Assembly (NCBI RefSeq): GCF_014297465.1
Contig: NZ_JACORT010000007.1
Location: forward strand, 62,001 to 126,000
DNA: 64,000 nt
DNA from: Ramlibacter cellulosilyticus
Lineage (GTDB): Bacteria > Pseudomonadota > Gammaproteobacteria > Burkholderiales > Burkholderiaceae_C
Direction of reading: 5' to 3'
Shown here: positions 13,410 to 22,893 of the stretch, piece by piece
Layout: every line of letters begins with the position of its first letter
Position numbering within the stretch: the stretch's first letter is position 1
Notes under the pieces: model-generated
Database searches by the model: none
The model's input: only the letters and a program-made list of their open reading frames with translations
What the model was told of the DNA's origin: nothing
Program-made: the position numbers and the translations under genes

Positions 13410-14288
13410 TTAATTGGAATCTGACCCCAATTCTGCCAATTCTGGAAGACCCGGGTAGCGCAACGCCTCCAGCGACTGCAGCCCGAACTCCGCCAGCAGC
13501 GCGCGAAGGCGCTCCGCGGCGCTGCGCTTGCGCTGGCCCGTCCAGCGGGCCAGGATCAGCTCGTTCTTCATCGAGTGCTCCCAGCCCACCAGCTCGGTGA
13601 CGGTGACCGAGTAGCCCATGGCCTCGAGGTACAGGCATCGCAGCACGTTGGTCACCTGGCTGCCCACCTCGCGCGTGTGCAGCGGGTGCCGCCAGAGCTC
13701 GGCCAGCGGCGTGCGCGAGAGCGACAGCGCCTTCTGCTCGCGCAGGCAGGACGCCACCTCCGCCTGGCAGCAGGGCACCAGCACCATGAACTTCGCGTGC
13801 TTGCGCAGCCCGAACGCGATCGCGTCGTCGGTCGCGGTATCGCAGGCATGCAGTGCCGTCACCACGTCGATCTTCTCCGGCAGCTGCGCGGCGTCCGCCG
13901 CCTCGGCCGCGCTGAGGTGCAGGAAGGACATGCGCTCGAAGCCGAGCCGCCGCGCGAGCTCGCGCGACCTCTCCACCAGCTCGGCGCGCGTCTCGACGCC
14001 GTAGATGTGCCCCACCCCGCGCGGCTGGAAGAACAGGTCGTAGAGGATGAAGCCCAGGTACGACTTGCCCGCGCCATGGTCCGCCAGCGTCGGGTGTCCG
14101 CCCTCCGCCGGGATCTCCAGCAGCAGCTTCTCGATGAACTGCACCAGGTGGTAGACCTGCTTGAGCTTGCGCCGCGAGTCCTGGTTGACCTTGCCCTCGC
14201 GCGTGAGGATGTGCAGCTCGCGCAGCAGCTCCAGCGACTGCCCGGGCCGCAGCCCCAGCTCCGCGTGGATGTCTTTCTGGACCTTCAT
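13410..14288 (-). CDS. Class I SAM-dependent methyltransferase of unknown target
   Basis: 292 residues. DHGAGKSYLGFILYD (about 90-104) is a SAM-binding glycine-rich loop; HACDTATDDAI and VLVPCCQAE further on fit the Methyltransf_32-type family. Target unknown; an RNA base is possible but unsupported. It overlaps the DUF1415 gene by 4 bases (ATGA) and ends the pil-aro-dgt transcription run. Its last residues (about LGSDSN) and stop codon are encoded by the terminal repeat of the RAYT unit, so the native C-terminus has probably been altered. Confidence 0.8.
   Translation of the reverse strand: MKVQKDIHAELGLRPGQSLELLRELHILTREGKVNQDSRRKLKQVYHLVQFIEKLLLEIPAEGGHPTLADHGAGKSYLGFILYDLFFQPRGVGHIYGVETRAELVERSRELARRLGFERMSFLHLSAAEAADAAQLPEKIDVVTALHACDTATDDAIAFGLRKHAKFMVLVPCCQAEVASCLREQKALSLSRTPLAELWRHPLHTREVGSQVTNVLRCLYLEAMGYSVTVTELVGWEHSMKNELILARWTGQRKRSAAERLRALLAEFGLQSLEALRYPGLPELAELGSDSN
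13411..13432. repeat. Right end of the RAYT unit, overlapping a gene end
   Basis: 22-bp terminal repeat, perfect reverse complement of 12646-12667. It supplies the final codons of the methyltransferase gene; the TAA stop lies at its edge. Confidence 0.88.
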
Positions 14289-14836
14289 CGCGACGGCCCC
14301 ACGTCCAGCGCGTCCCAGCCTTCGCGCCCGAGCGCCTGCAGCCGCGCCATGTTCGCCTCGTAGATGTCCGCTGCGTCGGGGAACGCGGCCACGGCGCGGT
14401 CGAGGCTTTCCTCGCGCAGCAGGTGCAGCGTCGGCCAGGGCGAGCGGTTGGTGAAGTTGGTGACGTCGTCCTCGTCGCTGTCCGCGAACACGAAGCGCGG
14501 ATGGAAATGCGCGACCTGCACCACCCCTTCGAGCCCGCGCTTGCGCACCAGGCGCTCCGCGCGCGCCACGACGTCGAGGAAGGTGAGGAAATCGTCCATG
14601 CCTTCGGGGACCACGAGCAGCGTCGTGTCGCGCTCGCTCGCCGGCAGCGCGACCAGCGCCTGCAGTTCCTCGCCGAACGCTGCGAGGATCGCGTTCGCGT
14701 CCCGCGCGCCGGTGGCGGCGATGTGCACCTGCTGCTTCACGAGCACCGCCTTGGCGAAGGGGCAGAGGTTCAGCCCCACGACGGCGCGCTCGAGCCAGCG
14801 GCGGGTATCGGCGATGGCGTTCGGCGGCGTGCTCAC
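14285..14836 (-). CDS. DUF1415 family protein
   Basis: 183 residues from a GTG at 14834-14836. The opening TRRWLERAVVGLNLCPFAKA is the signature of the DUF1415 family, common in proteobacteria and without known function. A longer in-frame start at 14887 would add a basic, unconserved leader running into the MFS gene, so GTG is preferred; it lies 10 bases after the MFS stop. The stop overlaps the methyltransferase start. Cytoplasmic, no membrane segment. Confidence 0.8.
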   Translation of the reverse strand: MSTPPNAIADTRRWLERAVVGLNLCPFAKAVLVKQQVHIAATGARDANAILAAFGEELQALVALPASERDTTLLVVPEGMDDFLTFLDVVARAERLVRKRGLEGVVQVAHFHPRFVFADSDEDDVTNFTNRSPWPTLHLLREESLDRAVAAFPDAADIYEANMARLQALGREGWDALDVGPSR

Positions 14837-14846
14837 CGGCGGGATT

Positions 14847-16061
14847 CTACGGACGCGGATGCGGTACCGCAGGCGGCGCGTCCGCATGCCCCGCGAGGAA
14901 GCGGGAGATCGCGTGCGCCATGCCCATGCCCGCCAACGCGAACGCGCCCGTCACCCACCAGATCACGTGCCACCCGCCCATGCGCGCCGCGACCCACGCC
15001 GCGAACGGCGGCCCCACGAACTGCCCGAACGCGGACAGCTGCTGCACCCAGCCCACCGTGCTCGACACCGTCGTGTCGTCCGGCGCCACGCGCACGGCCA
15101 CCGAGAACAAGGTGCCGGGCACCAGCCCGCCCAGCGAGGAGAACAGCAGCACGCCGAGGTAGCGCAGCACCGCGCTGTCGAAGGCCGGCGAGAACGCGAC
15201 CACCGCGCCGACCAGCATCGCGGCATAGCCCACGAACAGCAGCACGGGTGCGGGCACGCCGCGTTGGAGGAAGCGGCCCGACGCGATGTTGCCCGTCATG
15301 TTCACCAGCGCCGCGAACGCCGTGGCGAAAGCAGCATACGCCGTAGGCAGCCCGGCCTGCGCATAGATCGTGGGCAGGAAGCCGACCACCGTGAGCCACT
15401 GCGCCGAATACACGGCGAAGGCCAGCGACGGCAGCCACGGCCCTTTCGCGCGGATCGTGCGCATGATGCGCCGCCCCGCACCGGCCGCGGCCGCCATGCG
15501 CGCATCGGCACTGGAAGGCACGGCCAGCGCGAGCACGACCGCCATCACCAGCGCCAGCAGCGCCAGCAGCCACCACCAGCCCGGCCACCCCGCGAGCGCG
15601 ATGCACGCCGGCCCCGCCAGCAGCGCCGCGGCGGTGCCGATCGGCATGAACGCGCCCCACAGCCCCAGCGTGGCGGCCAGGCGCTGCGGCTCCACCAGCC
15701 GGCGGATCAGCCCCGGCGCCGGCAGCGTGGCCAGCAGGAAGCCCGCGCCCTCCGCAGCGCGCAATGCCATGAGCGCGCCCGGCGTCTGTACGAACCCGCC
15801 CGCGAAGCTCGCGACCGCGAGGATCAGCAGCCCCAGCACCATCGTCCGCCGCGGCCCCAGCGAATCGGCGGCCGCGCCGATGGCCACGCCCAGCGTCATG
15901 CCCGCGAGCTGCACGAGCGACAGCAGGAAGCCCGCCTGCACCAGGCTGATCTGCAGCGCGTCGCGCAGCACCGGCAACGCCGGCGGCAGCTTGCCCACGT
16001 GCAGCGCCGCGCTGATGCCGGCGAGCACGACGACCAGCGCGGGATCGATCCGCCGCGTCAT
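14847..16061 (-). CDS. Major facilitator superfamily transporter
   Basis: 404 residues with about twelve hydrophobic segments. The loop after the second segment contains DSLGPRRTMVLG, a variant of the MFS motif between TM2 and TM3. It belongs to the CynX/NimT-like group by general appearance; substrate unknown. The ATG (16059-16061) overlaps the dgt stop, so the gene is probably translated from the pil-aro-dgt mRNA. Confidence 0.85.
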   Translation of the reverse strand: MTRRIDPALVVVLAGISAALHVGKLPPALPVLRDALQISLVQAGFLLSLVQLAGMTLGVAIGAAADSLGPRRTMVLGLLILAVASFAGGFVQTPGALMALRAAEGAGFLLATLPAPGLIRRLVEPQRLAATLGLWGAFMPIGTAAALLAGPACIALAGWPGWWWLLALLALVMAVVLALAVPSSADARMAAAAGAGRRIMRTIRAKGPWLPSLAFAVYSAQWLTVVGFLPTIYAQAGLPTAYAAFATAFAALVNMTGNIASGRFLQRGVPAPVLLFVGYAAMLVGAVVAFSPAFDSAVLRYLGVLLFSSLGGLVPGTLFSVAVRVAPDDTTVSSTVGWVQQLSAFGQFVGPPFAAWVAARMGGWHVIWWVTGAFALAGMGMAHAISRFLAGHADAPPAVPHPRP

Positions 16062-17200
16062 GCGCTCCCCGAAGCGAGCAGCCTGCGCCCCGTGAGCCGC
16101 TCGTGCTCGCGCAGCGCGTAGCGGTCGGTCATGCCGGCGATGTAGTCGGCCACGGCGCGATGCGTGTCCGCACGCGCGGTGAAACCGGCCTGCATTTCGC
16201 CCGGCTGCGCCACGTAGCAGGCGAAGAGCTCGCGCACGGCCTCCTGGGCCTGCGAGGTCGTGTCCATCACGCGCGCGTGCCGGTACAGGTTGTGGAACAG
16301 GAAGGACTTCAGCTCCGCGGCCTGCGCGCGCGCCTGCGCCGTGAAGCACACGAGCGGCTGCGCGCGCCGCACCGCGTCGGCATCTTCGGGCTGCACCGCG
16401 GCGAGACGCTCGCGCGTCGCCTCGATCACGTCGTACACCAGCGCGCTCAGCATGCGCCGGATCGCCTCGTACAGGAGGCGCCGCCCTTGCAGTCGCGGAT
16501 GCTCGCGCATGGCCTCCTGGTGGTACCGCCCGAACAGGGGCACCTCGGCCACCTGTTCCATCGTGATCAGCCCCGAGCGCACGCCGTCGTCGATGTCGTG
16601 CGCGTTGTACGCGATCTCGTCGGCCAGGTTGCACAGCTGCGCCTCGAGCGCGGGCTGCGTGCGGTCGAGGAAGCGGCGGCCGACGCCGCCCGGCTCCTGC
16701 GCCTCCAGCTTCTCCGCGTTCGCCCGCGAGCAGTGCTTGAGGATGCCTTCGCGCGTCTCGAAGCAGAGGTTCAACCCGTCGAAGTCCGGATAGCGCTCCT
16801 CCAGCTTGTCGACCACGCGCAGGCTCTGCAGGTTGTGCTCGAAGCCGCCGTGCCCCGCCATGCATTCGTTCAGCGCGTCCTGGCCCGCGTGCCCGAAGGG
16901 CGTGTGCCCCAGGTCGTGCGCCAATGCGATCGCCTCGACGAGGTCCTCGTTCAGGCCGAGAGGCCGTGCGATCGAGCGCGCGAGCTGCGCCACCTCGATG
17001 GAGTGCGTGAGGCGCGTGCGGAACAGGTCGCCTTCGTGGTTCAGGAAGACCTGGGTCTTGTAGACGAGGCGCCGGAACGCCGTGGAATGCACGATGCGGT
17101 CGCGATCGCGCTGGAAGTCGTTGCGCGTCGGCGCGGGCGCTTCGGGATGGCGGCGCCCGCGGCTGCGCGCCGCGTCGCAGGCGTAGGCGGCCAGGCTCAT
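16058..17200 (-). CDS. dgt: dGTPase-like HD-domain nucleotide triphosphohydrolase
   Basis: 380 residues. The HD metal-binding motif is complete: H66 in RLTHSIEV and H95-D96 in HDLGHTPFGHAG. The N-terminal TRNDFQRDRDRIVHSTAFRRL is typical of deoxyguanosinetriphosphate triphosphohydrolase-like proteins, which split dNTP to nucleoside and triphosphate and influence dNTP pools. It follows aroB by 8 bases, the usual Burkholderiales order. The ATG at 17198-17200 was chosen because the longer frame has no family similarity. Confidence 0.92.
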   Translation of the reverse strand: MSLAAYACDAARSRGRRHPEAPAPTRNDFQRDRDRIVHSTAFRRLVYKTQVFLNHEGDLFRTRLTHSIEVAQLARSIARPLGLNEDLVEAIALAHDLGHTPFGHAGQDALNECMAGHGGFEHNLQSLRVVDKLEERYPDFDGLNLCFETREGILKHCSRANAEKLEAQEPGGVGRRFLDRTQPALEAQLCNLADEIAYNAHDIDDGVRSGLITMEQVAEVPLFGRYHQEAMREHPRLQGRRLLYEAIRRMLSALVYDVIEATRERLAAVQPEDADAVRRAQPLVCFTAQARAQAAELKSFLFHNLYRHARVMDTTSQAQEAVRELFACYVAQPGEMQAGFTARADTHRAVADYIAGMTDRYALREHERLTGRRLLASGSA

Positions 17201-17208
17201 GGCGGCGC

Positions 17209-18312
17209 TCAGCGCGTGCAGTCCGCGAGCACCTGGCGCACGACGTCGTCCGGGGCGCCGCGCACCGCGGCCCGGCCCGGCTGCTCGATCACCACGAAGC
17301 GGATCTCGCCGGCTTCCGCCTTCTTGTCGACGCGCATCAGCTCCAGGTAGCGGTCGGCGCCGAGCGCCGGGCCCACCGTGGGCAGCCCCGCGCGCTGCAC
17401 CAGCGCGGTCACGCGCCGCACGAAGTCTTCGCCCACCAGCCCCAGGCGCCGCGACAGCTGCAGCGCCATCACCATGCCGCAGCCGACGGCCTCGCCGTGC
17501 AGCCATTCGCCGAAGCCGAGCCCCGCCTCGATCGCATGCCCGAAGGTGTGGCCGAAGTTGAGGATCGCGCGCAGCCCCGCCTCGCGCTCGTCCTGCCCCA
17601 CCACCTCCGCCTTGATCTCGCAGCTGCGGCGCACCGCATGCGCCAGCGCCGCGGTGTCGCGCCGCATCAGCGCATCGATGTTGGCCTCGATCCACGCGAA
17701 GAACGCCATGTCGTAGATGGGCCCGTACTTGATCACCTCCGCCAGCCCCGCGCTCAGCTCGCGCGGCGGCAGCGTCGCCAGGGTGTCCAGGTCGCAGACC
17801 ACGCGCGCCGGCTGGTAGAAGGCGCCGATCATGTTCTTGCCCTGCGGATGGTTGATCGCCGTCTTGCCCCCCACCGAGGAATCCACCTGCGCCAGCAGCG
17901 TCGTGGGCACCTGCACGAAAGGCACGCCGCGCATGTAGCAGGCCGCGGCGAAGCCGGCCATGTCGCCCACCACGCCGCCGCCCAGCGCGAACAGCACCGT
18001 CTTGCGGTCGCAGCCGTGCGCCAGCAGCGCGTCGAAGACCCGGTTGAGCGTCGGCCAGTCCTTGTGGTCCTCGCCGTCGGGCAGCACCACTTCGTGCACG
18101 GTGCGGTAGCGGCCGGCGAGCGCGCTGCGCAGCTTCGCTGCATACAGCGGGGCCACGGTGGCGTTGCTCACGATGACGGCCGCCGCGGCCGTTGGCAGCC
18201 CTTCCCAGCTCGGGGCGTGGGCCAGCAGGCCGGGGCCGATCAGGATGTCGTAGCTGCGCTCTTCGAGCGCGATGCGCACGCGTTCGGGGACTGCGGGGGA
18301 CGGGGCGGGCAT
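17209..18312 (-). CDS. aroB: 3-dehydroquinate synthase
   Basis: 367 residues, usual length. The NAD- and substrate-binding motif [17 protein letters not shown] and the metal-ligand region [16 protein letters not shown] are present. AroB converts DAHP to 3-dehydroquinate, the second step of the shikimate pathway, in the cytoplasm. It lies 10 bases after aroK, giving the conserved aroKB pair behind pilQ. Confidence 0.96.
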   Translation of the reverse strand: MPAPSPAVPERVRIALEERSYDILIGPGLLAHAPSWEGLPTAAAAVIVSNATVAPLYAAKLRSALAGRYRTVHEVVLPDGEDHKDWPTLNRVFDALLAHGCDRKTVLFALGGGVVGDMAGFAAACYMRGVPFVQVPTTLLAQVDSSVGGKTAINHPQGKNMIGAFYQPARVVCDLDTLATLPPRELSAGLAEVIKYGPIYDMAFFAWIEANIDALMRRDTAALAHAVRRSCEIKAEVVGQDEREAGLRAILNFGHTFGHAIEAGLGFGEWLHGEAVGCGMVMALQLSRRLGLVGEDFVRRVTALVQRAGLPTVGPALGADRYLELMRVDKKAEAGEIRFVVIEQPGRAAVRGAPDDVVRQVLADCTR

Positions 18313-18322
18313 GCCCCGGAGT

Positions 18323-18850
18323 TTAAGGCTGCAGCGGCAGCACCCCGGCCAGCTCCAGCTGCATGAGGATCATGTTCACCAGCGTGGGCACCGACGGCCG
18401 GCCGGTCTCGATGTGGAAGTGCGCCGCCTCGCGGTACAGCGGGTCGCGCTCCGCGTGCAGCGCACGCAGCTTCGCCAGCGGGTCGGCCACCTGCAGCAGC
18501 GGCCGCTGCGTGTCGTGCCGCAGGCGGCGGTGCAGTTCCTCGGGGCTCGAGCGCAGGTAGACCACCTTGCCGCCGGCGCGCAGCGCCTCGCGCGTCGCGG
18601 GGCGCACGACGGCGCCACCCCCCGTGGCCACGACGGCCGACGGGCCTTGCGCGAGCTCGCGCAACACCTGCTCCTCGACGTCCCGGAACGCCGCTTCGCC
18701 CTCGCGGGCGAAGTACTCCCGGATGCTGCAGCCCAGGCGCTCTTCGATCAGGTGGTCGGAATCGAAAAAAGGCAGCCCGAGCCGCCTGGAAAGCTGGCGC
18801 CCGACAGTGGACTTGCCACTGCCGGGCATGCCGACGAGGGAGAGGATCAC
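18323..18850 (-). CDS. aroK: Shikimate kinase
   Basis: 175 residues. P-loop GMPGSGKST at 7-15, the shikimate-binding aspartate region [10 protein letters not shown] at 28-37 and TGGGAV further on. Phosphorylates shikimate at O3 with ATP. It lies 7 bases after pilQ and 10 before aroB, in the same order as in other proteobacteria. Confidence 0.96.
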   Translation of the reverse strand: MILSLVGMPGSGKSTVGRQLSRRLGLPFFDSDHLIEERLGCSIREYFAREGEAAFRDVEEQVLRELAQGPSAVVATGGGAVVRPATREALRAGGKVVYLRSSPEELHRRLRHDTQRPLLQVADPLAKLRALHAERDPLYREAAHFHIETGRPSVPTLVNMILMQLELAGVLPLQP

Positions 18851-18857
18851 CCCCGCA

Positions 18858-20978
18858 TCAGCGGACGGCGCCGGCGAGGCGGTCGCTCACCATCTTCGGC
18901 GTGATGAAGACCAGCATCTCCTGCTTGGTCGTGCTGCGGTTCTTGTTCTTGAACAGGTTGCCGGCGACGGGGATGTCGCCCAGCAGCGGCACGCGCGCCT
19001 CGTTCTCGCTCTCGGTCAGCTCGAAGATGCCGCCGATCACGACCGTGCCGCCGTTCTCCACCAGCACCTGGGTCTTGATGTGCTTGGTGTTGATGGCGAT
19101 GCCGGCCGCCGTCGTCTCGCCGCGGCTGTCCTTGGCGATGTCGAGGTCCAGGATGATGTTGCCCTCGGGCGTGATCTGCGGCGTGACTTCCAGCTTCAGC
19201 GTCGCGCGGCGGAAGGCCACCGAGGTCGCGCCGCTGGAGGTCGCCTGCTGGTACGGGAATTCCGTGCCCTGCTCGATCAGCGCCTTGGTCTTGTCGGCGG
19301 TCACGATGCGGGGGCTGGACACCAGCTTGCCCTTGCCGTCCGCCTCCAGCGCCGACAGCTCCAGGTTCAGGAAGCGGTTGGCGGCGGAGTTGAAGATCGA
19401 CACCGCGAAGCTCGCGGCCGGGAAGCCGCCCGCGCCGGCGGAAGGCATGTTCAGGAACGTGGTGTTCGCCGTCGTGAGGCCCGCGCTCGTGAGCTGGCCG
19501 GTCTGGCCGGACACCGCGTCGTAGGTCGCGCCCCAGGCGCCGCGGTTGCCGCCCACCTGGTAGCCGGAGGTGCCGCCGCGCGGGTTGTCCGTGCGCAGGT
19601 CCACCGCGCCGAGGCGCACGCCCAGCGAGCGGCCGAAGCTGTCCGACGCCTCGACGATGCGCGCCTCGATCAGCACCTGCGGCACCGGGATGTCCAGGCG
19701 CGCGATCAGCGCCTGCACCCGCTCCAGGTGCGAAGGCACGTCGGTCACGAACAGCTGGTTCGTGCGCGGCTCGGCGATGGCGCTGCCGCGGGTGCTCAGG
19801 ATGCGCGAGGCACCGCTGCCGGTCAGCTGCACGGCGATGTCGCCGGCCTTCGAGTAGTTCAGCTGGAAGGCCTGCGTGCGCAGCGGCTCCAGGCTCTGGA
19901 TCGCGGCGTTGGCCTCGAGCTCCAGCTTTTCCTTGGCGGCGATTTCGTCCTTCGGCGCGATCCACAGCACGTTGCCCGTGCGGCGCATGCCCAGGCCCTT
20001 GGCCTGCAGGATGATGTCCAGCGCCTGGTCCCAGGGCACGTCCTTCAGGCGCAGGGTCACGGCGCCCGTGACCGAGTCGGAGGTCACGATGTTGAAGTTG
20101 GTGAAGTCGGCGATCACCTGCAGCAGGGAGCGCACTTCGATGTTCTGGAAGTTCAGCGACAGCTTCTCGCCGCTGTAGCCCGGGCCCTGCGTCAGCTTGT
20201 TCGGGTCCTGGCGCTGCTGGCGCACCTCGACGACGAACTGGGTGTCCGACTGGTACGCGCTGTGCTCCCACGCGCCGCGCGGCTCGATCACCATGCGCAC
20301 GCGGTCGCCCTGCTGCGTGGTGGTCACGCTCTGTACGGGGGTGCCGAAGTCGGTGACGTCCATGCGACGGCGCAGGCCCTCGGGCAGCGAGGACTTCAGG
20401 AAGTCGACGACCAGGGTCTGGCCCTGCTGGCGGATGTCCACGCCCACCTGGTTGGTCGGCAGGTCGACGATCACGCGGCCGGAGCCGTCGGGGCCGCGGC
20501 GGAAGTCCAGGTCCTTCAGGGGCTGGGACTCGCGGTTGCGGCTTTCGGAGAAGGTGGACGGCTGGCTGGCGGCAGCGGCGGTCTGGGCCACCGGATCCAG
20601 CGCGACGAGCAGTGCATTGCCTTCGAGCTGCAGCTTGTAGTTCGTGGGCGTCTTCAGGTTCAGCACCACGCGGGAGCGGTCACCCGCCTGCACCACGTTC
20701 ACGGAACGCAGGTTGCCGACGTTCATCTCCACGCCGGTGCGGCCCATGCTGTTGGTCGCGCCCGGCACGTCCAGCGCGATGCGCGCCGGCGACTGCGTGA
20801 CGAAGCCGGTGGGCACGGAGGCCAGCGGCTCGGAGAACTCGATGCGGACCACTTCCTGGCCGCCCTGCAGGGACCCGGTGACGTTCTGCACGGCCGGCGC
20901 CGCGAACGTCCATCCGGACACGAACACCGCAGCCGCGGCAACAAGGGCTCGCCAACCCCAAGCGTTTCTTTTCATCAT
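18858..20978 (-). CDS. pilQ: Type IV pilus secretin PilQ
   Basis: 706 residues. Signal peptide in the first 27 residues ([20 protein letters not shown] onward), then AMIN-type domains that bind peptidoglycan, an STN/N0 domain (about [19 protein letters not shown]), N1 domain, and the secretin domain with [17 protein letters not shown] near the end. PilQ forms the outer-membrane pore for type IV pili and DNA uptake. Two adjacent ATGs at 20973-20978 overlap the pilP stop. The long upstream extension of the open frame covers pilP and is not coding. Confidence 0.96.
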   Translation of the reverse strand: MMKRNAWGWRALVAAAAVFVSGWTFAAPAVQNVTGSLQGGQEVVRIEFSEPLASVPTGFVTQSPARIALDVPGATNSMGRTGVEMNVGNLRSVNVVQAGDRSRVVLNLKTPTNYKLQLEGNALLVALDPVAQTAAAASQPSTFSESRNRESQPLKDLDFRRGPDGSGRVIVDLPTNQVGVDIRQQGQTLVVDFLKSSLPEGLRRRMDVTDFGTPVQSVTTTQQGDRVRMVIEPRGAWEHSAYQSDTQFVVEVRQQRQDPNKLTQGPGYSGEKLSLNFQNIEVRSLLQVIADFTNFNIVTSDSVTGAVTLRLKDVPWDQALDIILQAKGLGMRRTGNVLWIAPKDEIAAKEKLELEANAAIQSLEPLRTQAFQLNYSKAGDIAVQLTGSGASRILSTRGSAIAEPRTNQLFVTDVPSHLERVQALIARLDIPVPQVLIEARIVEASDSFGRSLGVRLGAVDLRTDNPRGGTSGYQVGGNRGAWGATYDAVSGQTGQLTSAGLTTANTTFLNMPSAGAGGFPAASFAVSIFNSAANRFLNLELSALEADGKGKLVSSPRIVTADKTKALIEQGTEFPYQQATSSGATSVAFRRATLKLEVTPQITPEGNIILDLDIAKDSRGETTAAGIAINTKHIKTQVLVENGGTVVIGGIFELTESENEARVPLLGDIPVAGNLFKNKNRSTTKQEMLVFITPKMVSDRLAGAVR

Positions 20979-21517
20979 CTGGCCTTCTCCTGCAGTTGCA
21001 GTGTCGCGACTCTTTCCACCCATTCGCCGGCGGCGTCCTGCACGAGCTCGCGCAGCACGACTTCGCTTTCTCCCACCTTCGTGATCTTCCCGTAGTTCTG
21101 GCCGAGGTAGTTGCCCGGCCGGACCTGGTACAGCAGGTTGTCCACCTTCACGAGCGCGACCGGCTGCCCCTGCTTCATCAGGCTGCCCACCATCGCCATC
21201 GCGTCCAGCGGGAAGGCTTCGAGCGGCTCCTTGCGGCGGTTGAGCTCGGGGGCCAGCAGCGCCGCGCTCGCGGTGCCCTGCTGCTGCGAGTCGCGCTTGA
21301 GCGCGACCAGCAGCTTCTGGTTGCTGAAGGGCTCGACCTGCCCTTCCATCGCATACGCCTCCGGCCGGAACTGCTTGGGCTCGGACAGGGGCTGCACCTT
21401 CGGCTTGGTGATGGCCCTCTGCTCGGCCATCCACTTCGTGACTTCCTCGCTTTCGGACCCCTCGCACCCGGCGAGCGCCGCGCAGGCGGCCAGGGCGAGC
21501 AACAGCGTGTGCCTCAT
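20975..21517 (-). CDS. pilP: Type IV pilus lipoprotein PilP
   Basis: 180 residues. Lipobox LAGC with Cys18. The mature C-terminal beta domain contains LVKVDNLLYQVRPGNYLGQNYGK in two parts typical of PilP. It links the PilNO inner-membrane complex to the PilQ secretin. It overlaps pilO and pilQ by 4 bases each. Confidence 0.95.
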   Translation of the reverse strand: MRHTLLLALAACAALAGCEGSESEEVTKWMAEQRAITKPKVQPLSEPKQFRPEAYAMEGQVEPFSNQKLLVALKRDSQQQGTASAALLAPELNRRKEPLEAFPLDAMAMVGSLMKQGQPVALVKVDNLLYQVRPGNYLGQNYGKITKVGESEVVLRELVQDAAGEWVERVATLQLQEKAR

Positions 21518-22176
21518 TTCTTCTTCCCTCCGGTCGCCTTGCGCTGCGCCGCGACTTCGTCCGGGTCGAGGTAGCGGAAGGTCTTGGCGGTCGTGTCCAT
21601 CACCAGGGAATCGGACCGCGTGGAGATTTCCAGGTTGTTCAGCGTCACGATGCGCGAGAGGTGCGCGACGTCGGAGGCGAAGGAGCCGATGTCGTGGAAG
21701 CGGCCGGTCACGCGGATGGAGATCGGCAGTTCGGCGTAGTACTCCTTCACGCTCACCTGGCCGGGGCGGAAGTGGTCGAACGTCAGGCTGCGGCCGAGGC
21801 CGGCCTGGTTGATGTCGGACAGCAGGGCGTCCATCTCGGACTTGCTCGGAAGCTGCTTCTCGAGCTGCGTCACGTACTGCTGCACCTGCTCGCGCTGCTT
21901 GCGCAGGGCGTCCAGGTTCACGGCCTGGGCGAGCTTCTTCTGGAAGTCGGCGCGCAGGCCCTCTTCCTTCTTCTGCTCCGCGGCGAGCTCCTCGGCGGAG
22001 CCGGTGAGCCACACGAACCACAGGGCCACCACGATGGCCACGGTCACCAGGGCGCACAGCGCGACCTTGGGGACGATGGGCCAGGAGGCCGGGTCGTTCG
22101 GGTTGAGGTTGCGGAACTGTCCGGCGAAGCGCTCGAACGCCCCGTTGATGTCCATTCCCTTGGCAGTCGTAGCCAT
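21514..22176 (-). CDS. pilO: Type IV pilus assembly protein PilO
   Basis: 220 residues: cytoplasmic N-terminus, one membrane segment at about 39-57, a coiled coil (about 60-110) and a ferredoxin-like periplasmic domain. Forms heterodimers with PilN and aligns the pilus machinery. Overlaps pilP; 9-base gap from pilN. Confidence 0.95.
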   Translation of the reverse strand: MATTAKGMDINGAFERFAGQFRNLNPNDPASWPIVPKVALCALVTVAIVVALWFVWLTGSAEELAAEQKKEEGLRADFQKKLAQAVNLDALRKQREQVQQYVTQLEKQLPSKSEMDALLSDINQAGLGRSLTFDHFRPGQVSVKEYYAELPISIRVTGRFHDIGSFASDVAHLSRIVTLNNLEISTRSDSLVMDTTAKTFRYLDPDEVAAQRKATGGKKK

Positions 22177-22185
22177 GTTCAGTCC

Positions 22186-22893
22186 TTACTTCCGGGCGGA
22201 GGCCGCGGGGGCGGCATTGGCCATGGCGGCGGAGGCGACGGCGGTGCTGGCCGCGGGCGAGCCGGGGGCGGCACCGGCCGCGGTCGGCACCACGCCGCTC
22301 GCGGGCGCCGCGGCGGACGCCGCCTTCTGCGCCTCGGCGGCGCGCACCAGCTTCACGGTCATGCGGAAGTTGGCGACGCGGCGCTGCTCCTTGCCCATGT
22401 TCACGTTGCCCGCCACGATCTCGGCCAGTTCGGGGCGCGTGAGCCAGATGCTGTTGGAGCTCAGGTTGCGCAGCAGCTCGGAGACGCGCTCGTTGGACTG
22501 GGCCACGCCCACCAGCGACACGGTCTGGCCGGTCTGCTTCATGCCGGTCAGGTACACGCCGTCCGGCAGCTGCTTCACCAGCTCGTTGAGCAGGTGCACG
22601 GGCATGTTGCGATCGGCCTGCAGGTCTTCCACGGCCTGCTGGCGCGCCTTCAGCGCGTTGATCTCTTCCTGCAGCGAGGCGATGTCCTTGATCTGGTTGT
22701 CGAGGCGCTTGATCTCGTTGCTCAGGATCGTGTTGCGGTTCTGCTGGTTGGAGATCTGGGCCCCGTACCAGAGCCAGACGGCGCCGGCGATCACCAGGCC
22801 GCCGAAGGCGGAGGCGCCGAGGGCGGCATAGAAGATCTCGCGGCGGCGCTTGCGTGCCGCTTCGCGGTGCGGAAGCAGGTTGATCAGGATCAC
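22186..22893 (-). CDS. pilN: Type IV pilus assembly protein PilN
   Basis: 235 residues from a GTG at 22891-22893. The N-terminal INLLPHRE motif binds PilM and a membrane segment follows at about 22-43, then a coiled coil. The tail after about residue 185 is an Ala/Pro/Ser-rich disordered extension. A longer start at 22923 lies within pilM and breaks the INLLP rule, so GTG, overlapping the pilM stop, is preferred. Confidence 0.94.
   Translation of the reverse strand: MILINLLPHREAARKRRREIFYAALGASAFGGLVIAGAVWLWYGAQISNQQNRNTILSNEIKRLDNQIKDIASLQEEINALKARQQAVEDLQADRNMPVHLLNELVKQLPDGVYLTGMKQTGQTVSLVGVAQSNERVSELLRNLSSNSIWLTRPELAEIVAGNVNMGKEQRRVANFRMTVKLVRAAEAQKAASAAAPASGVVPTAAGAAPGSPAASTAVASAAMANAAPAASARK

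Larger units (their letters stand above)
12646..13432. mobile_element. RAYT unit bounded by a perfect 22-bp inverted repeat
   Basis: The 22-mers at 12646-12667 and 13411-13432 are exact reverse complements (core GGGGTCAGATTCCAATT). They enclose a REP-associated tyrosine transposase gene with nothing else between. A further related half site (AATTGGGGACAGGTTC) lies at the 3' end of the transposase gene near 12694-12710. This is the layout of IS200/IS605-related domesticated transposases with their REP-like ends. Confidence 0.88.
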
